Assembly: GCF_000227685.2 (NCBI RefSeq)
Contig: NZ_CP007029.1
Coordinates: 2,392,501 to 2,456,500 of the forward strand
Origin: Thioalkalivibrio paradoxus ARh 1
GTDB lineage: Bacteria > Pseudomonadota > Gammaproteobacteria > Ectothiorhodospirales > Ectothiorhodospiraceae
Direction of reading: 5' to 3'
Length of the DNA: 64,000 bases
In this document: in pieces, positions 9,232 to 17,748 of the stretch
Numbering within the stretch: the stretch's first letter is position 1
Layout of the letters: the number at the start of each line of letters is the position of its first letter
Translations under genes and position numbers: made by a program
Notes under the pieces: generated by a model
Told to the model about the DNA's origin: nothing
The model's input: the letters and a program-made list of their open reading frames with translations, nothing else
Databases searched by the model: none

Positions 9232-9539
9232 GACGCACCGCCAATCCCGCCACCAGATCCACGGGTCCGCCCGCCTCCGGGCGACGTTCGGGCACCCAGT
9301 GCAGATAGCGCAGGGTCGACTGCAGGTGCCCATGGCCAAGAACCCGCTGCAGGCGATGCACCAGCAACCCCGCCTCGAGCTGATGCGTGGCATAGGCGTG
9401 GCGCAGCCCATGAATGCCACCGATCTTGGCGATGCCCGCCGTCGCCTTGGCCCGACTGAACACGCGCTGGGCACTGCTGATGCTCAGCGGTGTACACCGG
9501 TCCCGCCCCGCCGGGAACAGCCACTCGGTCGGCCGGAAC
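9224..9539 (-). pseudogene. Tyrosine recombinase, 3' fragment (split by IS66)
   Basis: This fragment encodes the catalytic C-terminal part of a tyrosine recombinase: HGLRHAYATH (Arg and His of the RHxxH box), LGHGHLQSTLRY with the nucleophile Tyr, then a short tail ending in RHG. Joining it to the fragment at 13754-14303 with one copy of the 8-bp duplication removed gives an uninterrupted 285-residue frame (858 bp with stop). Its TGA lies inside the start of the IS91-type transposase gene. Confidence 0.88.
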
Positions 9540-9570
9540 GTAAGCGTCCGGGGAACCCCGGGTTCTCCGC

Positions 9571-10724
9571 TTACAGTTCCGGCGCCGGGATTTTCAGATC
9601 CTCGGGCGTGAGCCGATGCGGCAGCAGGGCCGCGATGCCGCCCGGGGTGGTCACCGCCGGCAGGGTCTCGAACAGGTAATGCAGGTAGGCGCGCGGCTCC
9701 AGGCCGTTGGCCTTCGCCGTCTCCACCAGGGTGTAGAGCATCGCACTGGCCTCGGCACCGCGCGGGCTGCCGCTGAACAGCCACGCCTTGCGCCCCAGGG
9801 CGAATGGCCGGATCGCGTTCTCGGCCAGATTGTTGTCGATCTCGAGGTGACCGTCCTGCAGGAACGTGATCAGGATCGGCCACTGCCTGCGGGCATACTG
9901 GATCGCCTCGCCCAGCAGGCCCTTGGGCAGCACCTTCTGCGCCTTGTCGTCGAGCCAGGCCTGGATCTCATCCAGGATCGGCTGCGACTGTTCCCGCCGC
10001 ACCGCGTGGCGGTGTTCCGGGGCCGTGCCGCGGATCCGGCGCTCGACCTCGTAGAGCTTGCCGATCAAGGCCACGAAGGCATGCGCGGCCCCGGTCTTGG
10101 TTCGACTGTTGGCCGCCTCGACGGCCTTGCGCCGGACGTGGGCCCAGCACCCCATGTGGCCCCGGATGCCCTCTTTCTCTGCCAGCGCGTGATAGCCCGC
10201 ATAGCCATCCGTCTGCAGATAGAACCGGAGTTCCGGAGGCCGGCCGTCTCCTTCCGGGAACAGGAAGTCGATCGGCACCTCGCCGCTGCGGCTCGGGGCG
10301 TACTGGAACCAGATCACTGGTCTTCCAGACGGCCCACCGCGGTAGACCCACATATAGGACTTGGTGGTGTTGGCCCGGCCCGGTTCATCGAGCACCTGCA
10401 CCGGGGTCTCGTCGATCTGCAGCACCGGGCCTTGGGTCAGGTGCTGCTTCAAAGCGGCCAGCACCGGGGCGAGCGGGGTGGCCAGTTGTACGATCCAGCC
10501 GGACAGGGTCTGGCGGGAGAGCTCGATGCCCTCGCGGGCGAAGACCTTCTCCTGGCGGTACAGCGGCAGGCCATCGACGAACTTGCCCGTAACCACCTCC
10601 GCGAGCAGCGAACTGTGCGCGATGGCTTTCGGCAGGATCTGCGCCGGGCGGGGTGCGATCCGCAGCCCCGCCTCGGCGCCGGGTACGTCGGCGTGGATCG
10701 GCGCGTACTTGGCGCGCTTGATCT
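9571..10724 (-). pseudogene. tnpC: IS66 transposase tnpC, 3' fragment
   Basis: This part encodes most of the IS66 DDE transposase: the conserved KYAPIHADVPGAE start region, LQIDETPVQVLDEPG, YLQTDGYAGY, MGCWAHVRRK and DNNLAENAIRPFALGRK, ending with the C-terminal IS66 segment (AYLHYLFETLP). It was separated from its first 176 codons by an IS3-type insertion at the GATCT target. Removing that insertion and one target copy restores a 558-residue frame. Confidence 0.9.
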
Positions 10725-10802
10725 CCCCCTCTGTCAGCATAGAAGTCCGCTGGATTGGACGCAGTAAACTTAACCCTCGAGGGGGCGGAGAGAGCGGATG
10801 GA

Positions 10803-11299
10803 ATGCCACGGTACAGCGAAGAGTTCAAAGCCAAGGTGGTCGAGAAGATGATGCCGCCCAATGCCCGGGCGGTGGCCGACGTGCACCGGGAGACGGGGGT
10901 GTCGGAACCCACCCTGTATGCCTGGCGCCGGGAGTTCCAGGACCGGGGGCATGCGGTGCCGGCGGATCCGGCGAACCCGGAATCCTGGAGTGGCCGGGAC
11001 AAGCTCGCGGTGGTGATCGAAACCGCCGCGCTGAATGAGCAGGCGCTCTCGGAGTACTGCCGGTGCAAGGGTCTGTATCCCGAGCAGATCGAGCGCTGGA
11101 AGGAAGCGGCCATGGCCGGCAGCGCCGATCCCCAGCGGCTGACCCGGGACGAGCGTGCCGCCTGGCAGCAGGAGAAGAAGCGCGTGCGCGACCTGGAGCG
11201 CGAGCTGCGCCGGAAAGAGAAAGCCCTGGCCGAGGCAGCCGCCTTGCTGGTGTTGAAAAAAAAGCCCAGGCGATCTGGGGGGACGACGAGGACGCATGA
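10803..11299 (+). pseudogene. IS3 family OrfA, frameshifted in a run of A
   Basis: OrfA is the helix-turn-helix partner of the IS3 transposase. It starts at the ATG at 10803 (MPRYSEEFKAKVVEK), carries an HTH region near residues 20-40 and a coiled segment near 130-150 (RVRDLERELRRKEKALAE). At eight A (11256-11263) the continuous frame runs into unrelated sequence up to 11531. In the -1 frame the normal OrfA end AQAIWGDDEDA follows, with a TGA overlapping the orfB start as ATGA. Most likely one A was lost. Slippage on A-AAA-AAG could still yield some full OrfA. Confidence 0.75.
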
Positions 11300-12372
11300 T
11301 CACGCCCGAGACCCGTGCCTTGGCGCTGGACCTGATCGACGAGGCGGTCGCCGCCGGTGCCCGGCTCACCCCGGCCTGTGCGGTCCTCGGCCTGACGCCG
11401 CGCACGCTGCGCCGCTGGCGCGCCCTCGCCGGCAGCGACACCGGGCTGGTGGACCGGCGCACCTGCACCCCGCGGGTGCCGGCCAACCGCCTGAGTGCCG
11501 AAGAGCAGGAGACGATCCTGACGGTCTGTAACGCGCCGGAGTACCGTAGCCTGCCACCGACCCAGATCGTGCCGCGCCTGGCCGACCAGGGCGTGTACAT
11601 CGCGTCCGAGGCGAGCTTCTACCGCGTGCTGCGGGCCCATGACCAGGTACAGCGCCGGGGCCGGGCGGCGGCCCCACGGCAGGTGCCCAAACCGGAGGGG
11701 GTCTGCGCGACTGCGCCCAATGTTTGCTGGGCGTGGGACATCACCTTCCTGGCCTCTTCGATCCGGGGGCAGTTCTACCGCCTGTACCTGATCGAGGACG
11801 TCTTCAGCCGCAAGGTCGTCGGCTGGGAGGTGCACACCGAGGAAAGCGCCGAACACGCCAGTCGCCTGATCGAACGCGCCTGTCTCGCCGAGGGCGTCCA
11901 TCGCCCGGGCCTGGTGCTGCACTCGGATAATGGCAGCCCCATGAAGGGTGCCACCATGCTCAGCACCTTGCAGCGCCTGGGTGTCGTCCCGTCCTTCAGT
12001 CGCCCCTCGGTGAGCGACGACAACCCCTACGCGGAAAGCCTGTTCCGGACCTTGAAATACACGCCGGCCTTTCCGCCTCAGCCGTTTGCCAGCCTCGCCG
12101 ACGCCCGCGCTTGGGTCGCGCGCTTCGTCCACTGGTACAACGAGGAACATCGCCACAGCAAGATCCGCTTCGTCACCCCCGGCCAGCGTCATCGCGGGGA
12201 GGACATCGCGATCCTGGCGCACCGGCACCGGGTGTACCAAGACGCCCAACGCGCCAACCCGACACGCTGGTCGCGGCACACGCGCAACTGGACACCGATC
12301 GATCACGTCTGGCTCAACCCACCGAAGGAACATGCCCAAACGCCAGCCCTGATGGTCGCTCAGGCGGCATGA
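11296..12372 (+). CDS. IS3 family transposase OrfB
   Basis: A 358-residue integrase-core transposase. The first 110 residues hold an HTH region (LTPRTLRRWRAL). The DDE residues are in CWAWDITF near 141, LHSDNGSP near 213 and NPYAESLFRTLK near 250, with spacing typical of retroviral-type integrases. The start ATG at 11296 overlaps the expected OrfA stop by 4 bp. The frame is complete, but a fused OrfAB would need the damaged orfA to be read through. Confidence 0.9.
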   Translation: MITPETRALALDLIDEAVAAGARLTPACAVLGLTPRTLRRWRALAGSDTGLVDRRTCTPRVPANRLSAEEQETILTVCNAPEYRSLPPTQIVPRLADQGVYIASEASFYRVLRAHDQVQRRGRAAAPRQVPKPEGVCATAPNVCWAWDITFLASSIRGQFYRLYLIEDVFSRKVVGWEVHTEESAEHASRLIERACLAEGVHRPGLVLHSDNGSPMKGATMLSTLQRLGVVPSFSRPSVSDDNPYAESLFRTLKYTPAFPPQPFASLADARAWVARFVHWYNEEHRHSKIRFVTPGQRHRGEDIAILAHRHRVYQDAQRANPTRWSRHTRNWTPIDHVWLNPPKEHAQTPALMVAQAA

Positions 12373-12401
12373 AAAAGCGGACAACTACGTTGACAAACAC
12401 C

Positions 12402-12929
12402 GATCTTGATCACGTAGTACTGCTTGGGCAGCACCCCCAGCTGCTCGGACTCGTCGAAGCCGATCCGCACGTGGGTCTCGGCGAGCGCCGCCTGTTCCGC
12501 CTCGGACAGGTCCAGGATGCGCTCCACCCGCGGCAGGTGCGCCGGCAGCGGCTTGCGCTTCGGGGTCTGCTTCTTGGGTTCGGTACGTTCCGAGCGTGGC
12601 GGCGCCTTGGCTTCGGCGATCTGGGCGTCCAGTTCCTCGATCAGGACGTTCAGCTCGGCTTCGTCAAAGAGCGCGAGCTGCTCCCGCGCGACGCGATCCG
12701 CCTTCGGTCCGAAGCGCTGGTGGCGCAGCAGATCCAGGCGCTCCAGGAGGAGCTCGATCTTGCGGTCGAGCTTATCGATGGTCTCGTTCCGCACCCGAAG
12801 TTCTGCATCGCGTGCCTGCAACTCGGCCTCGAAGCGCTGTTCCCGCGCGACCTTCTCGGCCGCCATCCGGGCGATGATCGCGTGCAGCTCCGCGGGGTCC
12901 TTGGGGAGCTTCTGAGCGGCTTCGGGCAT
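12402..12929 (-). pseudogene. tnpC: IS66 transposase tnpC, 5' fragment
   Basis: This encodes the N-terminal part of the IS66 transposase: the coiled-coil leucine-rich region (AELQARDAELRVRNETI), the RHQRFGPKADR segment and LGVLPKQYYVIKI, where the IS3-type element interrupts. As it stands the frame continues 14 codons into that insertion and stops at 12360. The continuation of the gene is at 9571-10724. Confidence 0.9.
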
Positions 12930-12977
12930 ACCCGGAAGTTTACCAAAACCCAGCCAATAACGCTGCAGAATCAGCGA

Positions 12978-13331
12978 CTAAAGCAGAGAAAAAGACGCCT
13001 TGAGATGGCCCTGCACGGCGGTCGGATCCAGGCCCTCCAGCAACCACTGCAGTTCGCGCACCGACAGTTCAACCGAACTCTGCTCGGTGCCCGCCGGCCA
13101 CCAGAAGCGCTGCTTCTCCAGGCGCCGGTACCACAGCCAGAAGCCGTTCCGGTACCACACCAGCACCTTGATCTTGTCCCGCGCCCGGTTGCAGAACACG
13201 AACAGGTGCGAGGAAAACGGATCCGCCTGCAGCACGTCCTCGACCCGCGCCGCGAGACCGTCGATCTGGCAGCGCATGTCGGTGTGGCCGCGCGCCAGAT
13301 ACACCTTGGTGTGCGCGTCCAAGGCGATCAT
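12978..13331 (-). CDS. tnpB: IS66 accessory protein TnpB
   Basis: A 117-residue protein with the typical IS66 Orf2 sequence: MIALDAHTKVYLARGHTDMR start, FSSHLFVFCNRARDKIK in the middle, WYRNGFWLWYRRLE and the conserved FWWP. The ATG at 13331 overlaps the tnpA stop by 4 bp, so it is probably translationally coupled. TnpB is required for IS66 transposition in studied members; its exact activity is not settled. Confidence 0.92.
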   Translation of the reverse strand: MIALDAHTKVYLARGHTDMRCQIDGLAARVEDVLQADPFSSHLFVFCNRARDKIKVLVWYRNGFWLWYRRLEKQRFWWPAGTEQSSVELSVRELQWLLEGLDPTAVQGHLKASFSLL

Positions 13332-13666
13332 GCGCGCTCCCGCAGCACACCCAGCACCCGCTGCAGCGTCTCGGCCGAACACCCCGGCCCGATCTCCAGA
13401 CGCAGACCACCGGCCAGCACCAGCGTCAGATCGGCAGCCCGCGTCCCGGGCGCGTCATCGACCAGGGTGACCGGCACGAACTCCGGCACCGGGGCCGCCA
13501 CCGGCGACTCGGTCCGGGGCTCCGGCGCCAGCAGTCGCCGCCAGCGCTGCAGGCTGGCCACCGAAATCCCGCGCCGCTCACAGTACGCCTGCTGCGACAG
13601 ACCGCTGCGCTCCCAGCCCCGCACCAGCCGCTCCCACTCCTGCCGACTGCGCCGCACGCCCCACAT
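13328..13666 (-). CDS. tnpA: IS66 accessory protein TnpA
   Basis: A 112-residue IS66 Orf1 protein. The N-terminal helix-turn-helix (GLSQQAYCERRGISVASLQRW) is followed by a Pro/Ala-rich linker and a beta-strand segment (LTLVLAGGLRLEIGPGC), the family pattern. It is the first gene of the IS66 operon and overlaps tnpB by 4 bp. The predicted role is DNA binding. Confidence 0.9.
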   Translation of the reverse strand: MWGVRRSRQEWERLVRGWERSGLSQQAYCERRGISVASLQRWRRLLAPEPRTESPVAAPVPEFVPVTLVDDAPGTRAADLTLVLAGGLRLEIGPGCSAETLQRVLGVLRERA

Positions 13667-13753
13667 GATCCCGCCCTCCGGTTATCCTGGACTGGCGGCT
13701 ATCATCCGGAGGCCGCCGGGGCGGCGGAAGAACGTATTTCGCAGGACGCTTAC

Positions 13754-14303
13754 GCCGGAACAGCACCCAGTACCGCCGCAACTCCGTCAACAGCGTCGGC
13801 GACACCGGCACCAGCCGGTCCTTCGCCCCCTTGCCCTGCTCGACCCGTAGCAGACCGCGCTCGCCGTCGATGTCGCGCACCCGCAACGCCACCACCTCGC
13901 TGACCCGCAGGCCACAGGCGTAACGGATCTTCAGCAACATCCGGTGCTTGGGGTTCGGGCACGCGTCCAGGAGCCGCGTCACTTCAGCCCGGGTCAGCAA
14001 CTCCGGAATCCTCTGCGCACGCTTGGGTACCACAAAGGGCACGTCAAAGGCCGGCCACTGCAACACCTTCAGGTACAAAAAGCGGATCCCGTTCCGGTGC
14101 AAACGGCAACTCGCCCCGGACAGCTCCCGTTCCAGCGCCAGGTGCCGGAAATACTGCTCAAGCTCAGGAACGCCCAGTTCCGCCGGAGAACGTCGGTGGA
14201 ATCGAGCCAGGTCCCGTACTGCCCACAGGTAACTGCGTTGCGTGCGCTCGGCAAAACCACGCTGCCGCATGGCATCGACCATCTGCTGCCGTAACGGTGT
14301 CAT
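13754..14303 (-). pseudogene. Tyrosine recombinase, 5' fragment (split by IS66)
   Basis: The gene starts at the ATG at 14303 behind a GGAGAGG ribosome binding site. It encodes the SAM-like core-binding domain (RTQRSYLWAVRDLARFHRR) and the start of the catalytic domain with the first Arg in YACGLRVSEVVALRVRDID. It stops making sense at 13754 where the IS66 element begins. The rest is at 9224-9539. A recombinase directly upstream of an IS91-type transposase is a known arrangement in that family. Confidence 0.88.
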
Positions 14304-14404
14304 CGTCCTCTCCTTGTCATTGCGACCCACAGGGGTCACCAAGGAGTGTTGACGATCGGTGTTGCCTCAGCGCCCGGCGAAACGGGCTGCCGCGAAGCGG
14401 CTTA

Positions 14405-14474
14405 GTTCAACGACAGCGCTCAGCCGAGAGGAGCCGCATCGCGGTCCGTCGTCGGCTGGAGCGCCTTGTTAGCC
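14405..14474 (-). repeat. Integron attC site behind the CPBP protease gene
   Basis: Read on the minus strand the site runs from GGCTAAC (R'') through paired arms (CTCCAGCCGAC and TCGGCTGAGCGC) to GTTGAAC (R', a GTTRRRY match). The 70-bp length fits attC sites. The CPBP gene ends inside it at 14420. The IS91-type element begins directly beyond its R' core. Confidence 0.8.
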
Positions 14475-15163
14475 GCCGCCATCACAAATGCTGAAAAGAT
14501 AACGACATCCTGGACGAAGTGAATAAACCACGCCCAAAAGATACCGTGCGTTTCAATAACAGACTTAGCAAGGAGCCACCCCAGAAAACCTGCCATGATG
14601 GCACCAATCAAGCCATTTGGCATGCCGCGCAGGTGAGGAGCGCCAAAGGCTATCGCCGAAATCAGCATGATATATCCGGGTTCAATTCTGCCATACAGCG
14701 GCACAATGACTCCCAGCCTATAAACCACTTCTTCAGAGAAGGAATTGGTCAGAGAAAACAGCAGCACCCAAGGAAGATAGCGGAATAGCTGTTTCCAAGA
14801 CCCCCCTGAAGTTCTGAATTGTAGATAAACAAATACTGTCGTGCCAAGCGTGATTACAAATAAAAAAAGAACTCCTAACACCAACCAAGATGTGCCCTCG
14901 CCAATCCCAAGCAATGAAACACCTCTTGTCGCAGCAGTGACTTCGCCAGGAGCAAGAAAAATGGACAGGTTTTCCTTGTTAATCAGCAGAAGGACGAGCA
15001 AAACCAATAACGCCACGACAAACAACAGTGCCTGAAATTTTAGCTGAATGTTGACATACTGCAATTCGCTTACTGAAAACGTCGACCTTGCCGCGACACC
15101 ACCAAGATTGAGAATGACAGCCGTTGCAAGACCAACCATCCCCAGCGATAAAACAAGTTCCAT
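14420..15163 (-). CDS. CPBP family intramembrane metalloprotease
   Basis: A 247-residue membrane protein with about seven helices. The Abi/CAAX-protease motifs are present: SEEVVYR near residues 147-153 (the EExxxR box), a His in FGAPHLRG near 177, and HFVQD near 225. It starts at the ATG at 15163 after an AAGGAAT ribosome binding site. Members include prenyl-protein proteases and bacteriocin-immunity proteins; the role here is unknown. The last 16 residues (NKALQPTTDRDAAPLG) are encoded by the attC site, as often seen in cassette genes. Confidence 0.82.
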   Translation of the reverse strand: MELVLSLGMVGLATAVILNLGGVAARSTFSVSELQYVNIQLKFQALLFVVALLVLLVLLLINKENLSIFLAPGEVTAATRGVSLLGIGEGTSWLVLGVLFLFVITLGTTVFVYLQFRTSGGSWKQLFRYLPWVLLFSLTNSFSEEVVYRLGVIVPLYGRIEPGYIMLISAIAFGAPHLRGMPNGLIGAIMAGFLGWLLAKSVIETHGIFWAWFIHFVQDVVIFSAFVMAAANKALQPTTDRDAAPLG

Positions 15164-15256
15164 TCTGATTCCTTTTCTGGCGAACGCGACCCTCAACCGG
15201 AAGCCTGAAGCAAAGCGCTGAAGGAGAGCAGCTTTTGGATACCCGGTTTAATGGGC

Positions 15257-15676
15257 TTATTGCGCATATTTGACTTCAATAAACCACTTGGGCTGCATGG
15301 CATCAAAATCTTGTCTGATATTCGATGGCAGGTAACCAGCCGAATCCAGCACAAAAGGCTGGCCATATACGCGCTTGAAAACAACCCAGTGCCAAAAGTA
15401 TTTTCCTTCTTCCTGGTGATGTTTGATCGAGAGTAACGCCAGGTCAGGCAGCGCGTCCCAGGATTCAAATGGGGTTTCTTCATCAGCGGTATCAACTCCT
15501 GCACTTAGCAACATGCGTCGGACATATTCGGTTTCAGACCAAAGCACCTTGTCCGAAGCATGAATACCCATAGCATTGGCTACAGCCTTCATCTCTGAAT
15601 ACGTCTTACCCAGAATGTTGGCTGCCGCTGCGATTCCACATCCGGTAGTTTCTTCTTGTACTACTGATTTGAGCAC
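15257..15676 (-). CDS. C39-like cysteine peptidase domain protein
   Basis: A 139-residue protein starting at the GTG at 15676 behind AAGGAGGG. The catalytic Cys lies in QEETTGCGIAAAANIL near residue 13, the His in KYFWHWVVFKR near residue 95, and an Asp in PFVLDSAGY near residue 108, matching the Cys/His/Asp order of papain-like C39 peptidases. It has no transporter domain or signal peptide, so it is a stand-alone cytoplasmic peptidase-fold protein. GC content is clearly lower than in the flanking chromosome, in line with its cassette origin. Confidence 0.68.
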   Translation of the reverse strand: MLKSVVQEETTGCGIAAAANILGKTYSEMKAVANAMGIHASDKVLWSETEYVRRMLLSAGVDTADEETPFESWDALPDLALLSIKHHQEEGKYFWHWVVFKRVYGQPFVLDSAGYLPSNIRQDFDAMQPKWFIEVKYAQ

Positions 15677-15753
15677 TGCGCCCTCCTTGATGAAAGATGT
15701 AAGAAAAATAGGCGGATCGCACCCAGCCCCACAGGGCAAATTGCTTTACTTGA

Positions 15754-16197
15754 CTATGCGCCACATGTGTAGACATACCATGCGCTTTTCTTTGCACCAA
15801 GGGAGTCATAAAGCTTTTGAGCCGAATGATTGTCCTGGGCTGTAAGCCATTGAAGTCTGGCTGCGCCATGTTCCAGGGCAAACTCCAAGCAATGATTGAT
15901 CAGACACTTACCTATCCCCTTTCCTCTATGGGCTGGCAATGTATAAAGGTCACTCATAACACCGACACGTGCCGGAATGCTGGATACATACGTAAAATAT
16001 ACAGTCGCGAATGCCACGGCGTCTCCGGAACTGCTCCTGAACAAGAAAAGGGAGCCGTTATTTCCATTTTCGCTGAACTGCGAGAAGAACTCCCTATTCT
16101 TTTCATCATCAATCTCTTGAACCTTATAGAACTCCTGATATTTTCTAATCAGAGGGAGCGCTTCTTCGATGTTCTTAATTGATACTGCTTCTATCAT
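15754..16197 (-). CDS. GNAT family N-acetyltransferase
   Basis: A 147-residue acetyltransferase. The acetyl-CoA-binding signature is visible as DLYTLPAHRGKGIGKCLI near residues 82-99, with the R-G-K-G-I-G pyrophosphate loop, followed by the C-terminal WLTAQDNHSAQKLYDSLGA segment. The ATG at 16197 overlaps the amidase stop by 4 bp (ATGA), so it is probably translated by coupling. The substrate is unknown. Confidence 0.88.
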   Translation of the reverse strand: MIEAVSIKNIEEALPLIRKYQEFYKVQEIDDEKNREFFSQFSENGNNGSLFLFRSSSGDAVAFATVYFTYVSSIPARVGVMSDLYTLPAHRGKGIGKCLINHCLEFALEHGAARLQWLTAQDNHSAQKLYDSLGAKKSAWYVYTCGA

Positions 16198-17696
16198 TTG
16201 ACGGTTCCTCTAACTGCAAAATTTTCGCCACTGCGGCTCTCGTCCTGCGATATCACCCCAGGAGGTGGAACATAGCGCCCGGTAATCGCCTCGATTTCCC
16301 GGCAGATGGACAGTAACCGCTCATCCTGCCAGCGCTTCCCGATAAACTGAAGACCGACCGGCAGCCCTTGTTCTATACCCGCAGGCAACACCACAACCGG
16401 ACTCCCGGTCAGGGAGAAGGGTGTGGTCATGCTTACCATGGCCTCCAGCCAGGGCAAGCGGTGCTCATCAAAGCGGATGGCCGGCAACGGGTTGAGGCCC
16501 TTCCCGGGTACGTGAGGGTGGGCCACGGTGGGAGCCACGGGGCATAGCCAGGCATCCCAGTGATCCAGAAACATCTCCAGTTCGATGATCAACCGCTCAC
16601 GCAGATTCAGGGCATCATTGTAGCGCCGCAGGCTGAAGCGTAGCCCTTTGATGAAGTAGCCGGCGAGTCGCTGCGAGGGCGGCAACAATCGTCCGGCCAG
16701 CGTCAGGCCCCTTCGCTCAATCCCGGGCATCCCCAGCCCGACTTCACTCCCCGCGACGATACCGTACGCGTACCAAGCACGGTCAAAGTCGAACCCCTCC
16801 GGTTTGCGGCGCTCCACCTCCACCCCGCGCGCCTTCAACACCTCGACGGTTCGCGCCAGCACGTCTGTGGTGCGTCGGCACATCGGCAGACCTGCAAAGT
16901 CATCCCACCAGGCGATCCGTAGCGGGCGTTTCCGCAAGACCGTCGACATCTGGGGCAGTGTTGGCACCTCGGTATCCTCACCATCCGGCCCATCTAGGTG
17001 CTTGAAACCCAGTTGTAGGCTATCCACATCCCGCGCGAGCAACCCAAATGAGAGGCAGTGGCGCACACTGCGCTCGCCATCGGGCAGGTGGGGAATGTGC
17101 CCGGTGCGCGGCAGCCGGTTCTCGGTGGCCTTGAATCCGGCCACGCCGCAGAAGGCGGCCGGAATTCGAATCGAGCCGCCGATATCGCTCCCCAGATCCA
17201 GGCAGGAGAACCCCATCGCCACTGCGGCCGCACTGCCGGCGGAGCTACCGCCCGGCGTGCGGCTCGGATCCCAGGGGTTATTGGTGCGGCCGAACAGCGG
17301 ACTGTCGCAGTGGGGAGTACCGGCCAGCCGGGGCAGATTGGTCTTACCCAGCAGAAGGCCGCCGGCTTCGCGCAGGCGCGCCACCAGGGTGGCATCCCGC
17401 ACCGGCACGTAATCAGCCAACGGTGGATGGCTGCTGGTAGTGCGCAGCCCGGCCGTGGCGAAGGCATCCTTGATGGTAAGCGGCAGGCCCGCAAGGGGTG
17501 GCAGTCTCCCCTGCTCCCGCAACTGCTGCAACGCCTGCGCCTGCTGCAGTGCGCCCGCTCGGTTCAGGGTGACGACCGCATTGACGGTGGGATTATACCG
17601 CTCAATGTGCTGCAGGTATCGCTCGGCAACCTCGGTAAAATCCAGCTGACCTGAATGCAGCTGTGCCAACAACTGGCGACTGGTAGGCATCAGCAT
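16194..17696 (-). CDS. Amidase (amidase signature family)
   Basis: A 500-residue amidase-signature enzyme. The Ser-cisSer-Lys triad is visible: Lys in LPLTIKDAFA near residue 78, and the Gly/Ser-rich signature PGGSSAGSAAAVAMG with DLGSDIGGSIRIPA near residues 148-175. I start it at the ATG at 17696 behind CAGGAGAG; an open extension upstream overlaps the AraC gene and lacks family character. It lies 52 bp after the AraC-type regulator and overlaps the GNAT gene, so the three look like one operon. The substrate could be an amide, nitrile-derived amide or amino-acid amide. Confidence 0.88.
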   Translation of the reverse strand: MLMPTSRQLLAQLHSGQLDFTEVAERYLQHIERYNPTVNAVVTLNRAGALQQAQALQQLREQGRLPPLAGLPLTIKDAFATAGLRTTSSHPPLADYVPVRDATLVARLREAGGLLLGKTNLPRLAGTPHCDSPLFGRTNNPWDPSRTPGGSSAGSAAAVAMGFSCLDLGSDIGGSIRIPAAFCGVAGFKATENRLPRTGHIPHLPDGERSVRHCLSFGLLARDVDSLQLGFKHLDGPDGEDTEVPTLPQMSTVLRKRPLRIAWWDDFAGLPMCRRTTDVLARTVEVLKARGVEVERRKPEGFDFDRAWYAYGIVAGSEVGLGMPGIERRGLTLAGRLLPPSQRLAGYFIKGLRFSLRRYNDALNLRERLIIELEMFLDHWDAWLCPVAPTVAHPHVPGKGLNPLPAIRFDEHRLPWLEAMVSMTTPFSLTGSPVVVLPAGIEQGLPVGLQFIGKRWQDERLLSICREIEAITGRYVPPPGVISQDESRSGENFAVRGTVK

Positions 17697-17748
17697 GAGA
17701 CTCTCCTGCCAATTGAGTAAGTACTGATACCGTATGCGTTTTCGCCTG

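Larger units (their letters stand above)
10725..12401 (+). mobile_element. IS3 family element inserted in tnpC
   Basis: The element is flanked by the direct repeat GATCT at 10720-10724 and 12402-12406. Near the ends, TGTCAGCATAGAAGTCCGCT (left) and TGTCAACGTAGTTGTCCGCT (right, reverse complement) match at 16 of 20 positions as terminal inverted repeats. It carries orfA and orfB on the plus strand. Excision restores the reading frame of IS66 tnpC exactly, which confirms the boundaries. Confidence 0.9.
9540..13753 (-). mobile_element. IS66 family element, interrupted by an IS3 family element
   Basis: The ends are inverted repeats beginning GTAAGCGTCC (9540 and, reversed, 13753). The flanking sequence GCCGGAAC occurs at 9532-9539 and 13754-13761 as an 8-bp direct target duplication, the size known for IS66. 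The element carries tnpA, tnpB and tnpC on the minus strand. Its present length of 4.2 kb is explained by the 1.68-kb insertion at 10725-12401; without it the element is about 2.5 kb, the normal IS66 size. Confidence 0.93.
7783..14404 (-). mobile_element. IS91-type element with tyrosine recombinase, boundaries approximate
   Basis: A recombinase gene and an overlapping IS91-type transposase gene form one minus-strand unit, now split by an IS66 element. The left limit is taken from the hairpin at 7783. The right limit is the two small hairpins at 14372-14387 and 14389-14401, which directly abut the tetranucleotide GTTC of the attC at 14405. IS91 relatives are known to insert next to such tetranucleotides without target duplication. 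Without the IS66 insertion the element would be about 2.4 kb. Confidence 0.55.

Noticed and set aside
8107-9459. Open frame of 450 codons on the plus strand
   Set aside because: Antisense to the IS91-type transposase and recombinase fragment; shadow composition.
12111-13850. Open frame of 579 codons on the plus strand
   Set aside because: It crosses the end of IS3, IS66 tnpC, tnpB and tnpA in antisense and has no protein character.
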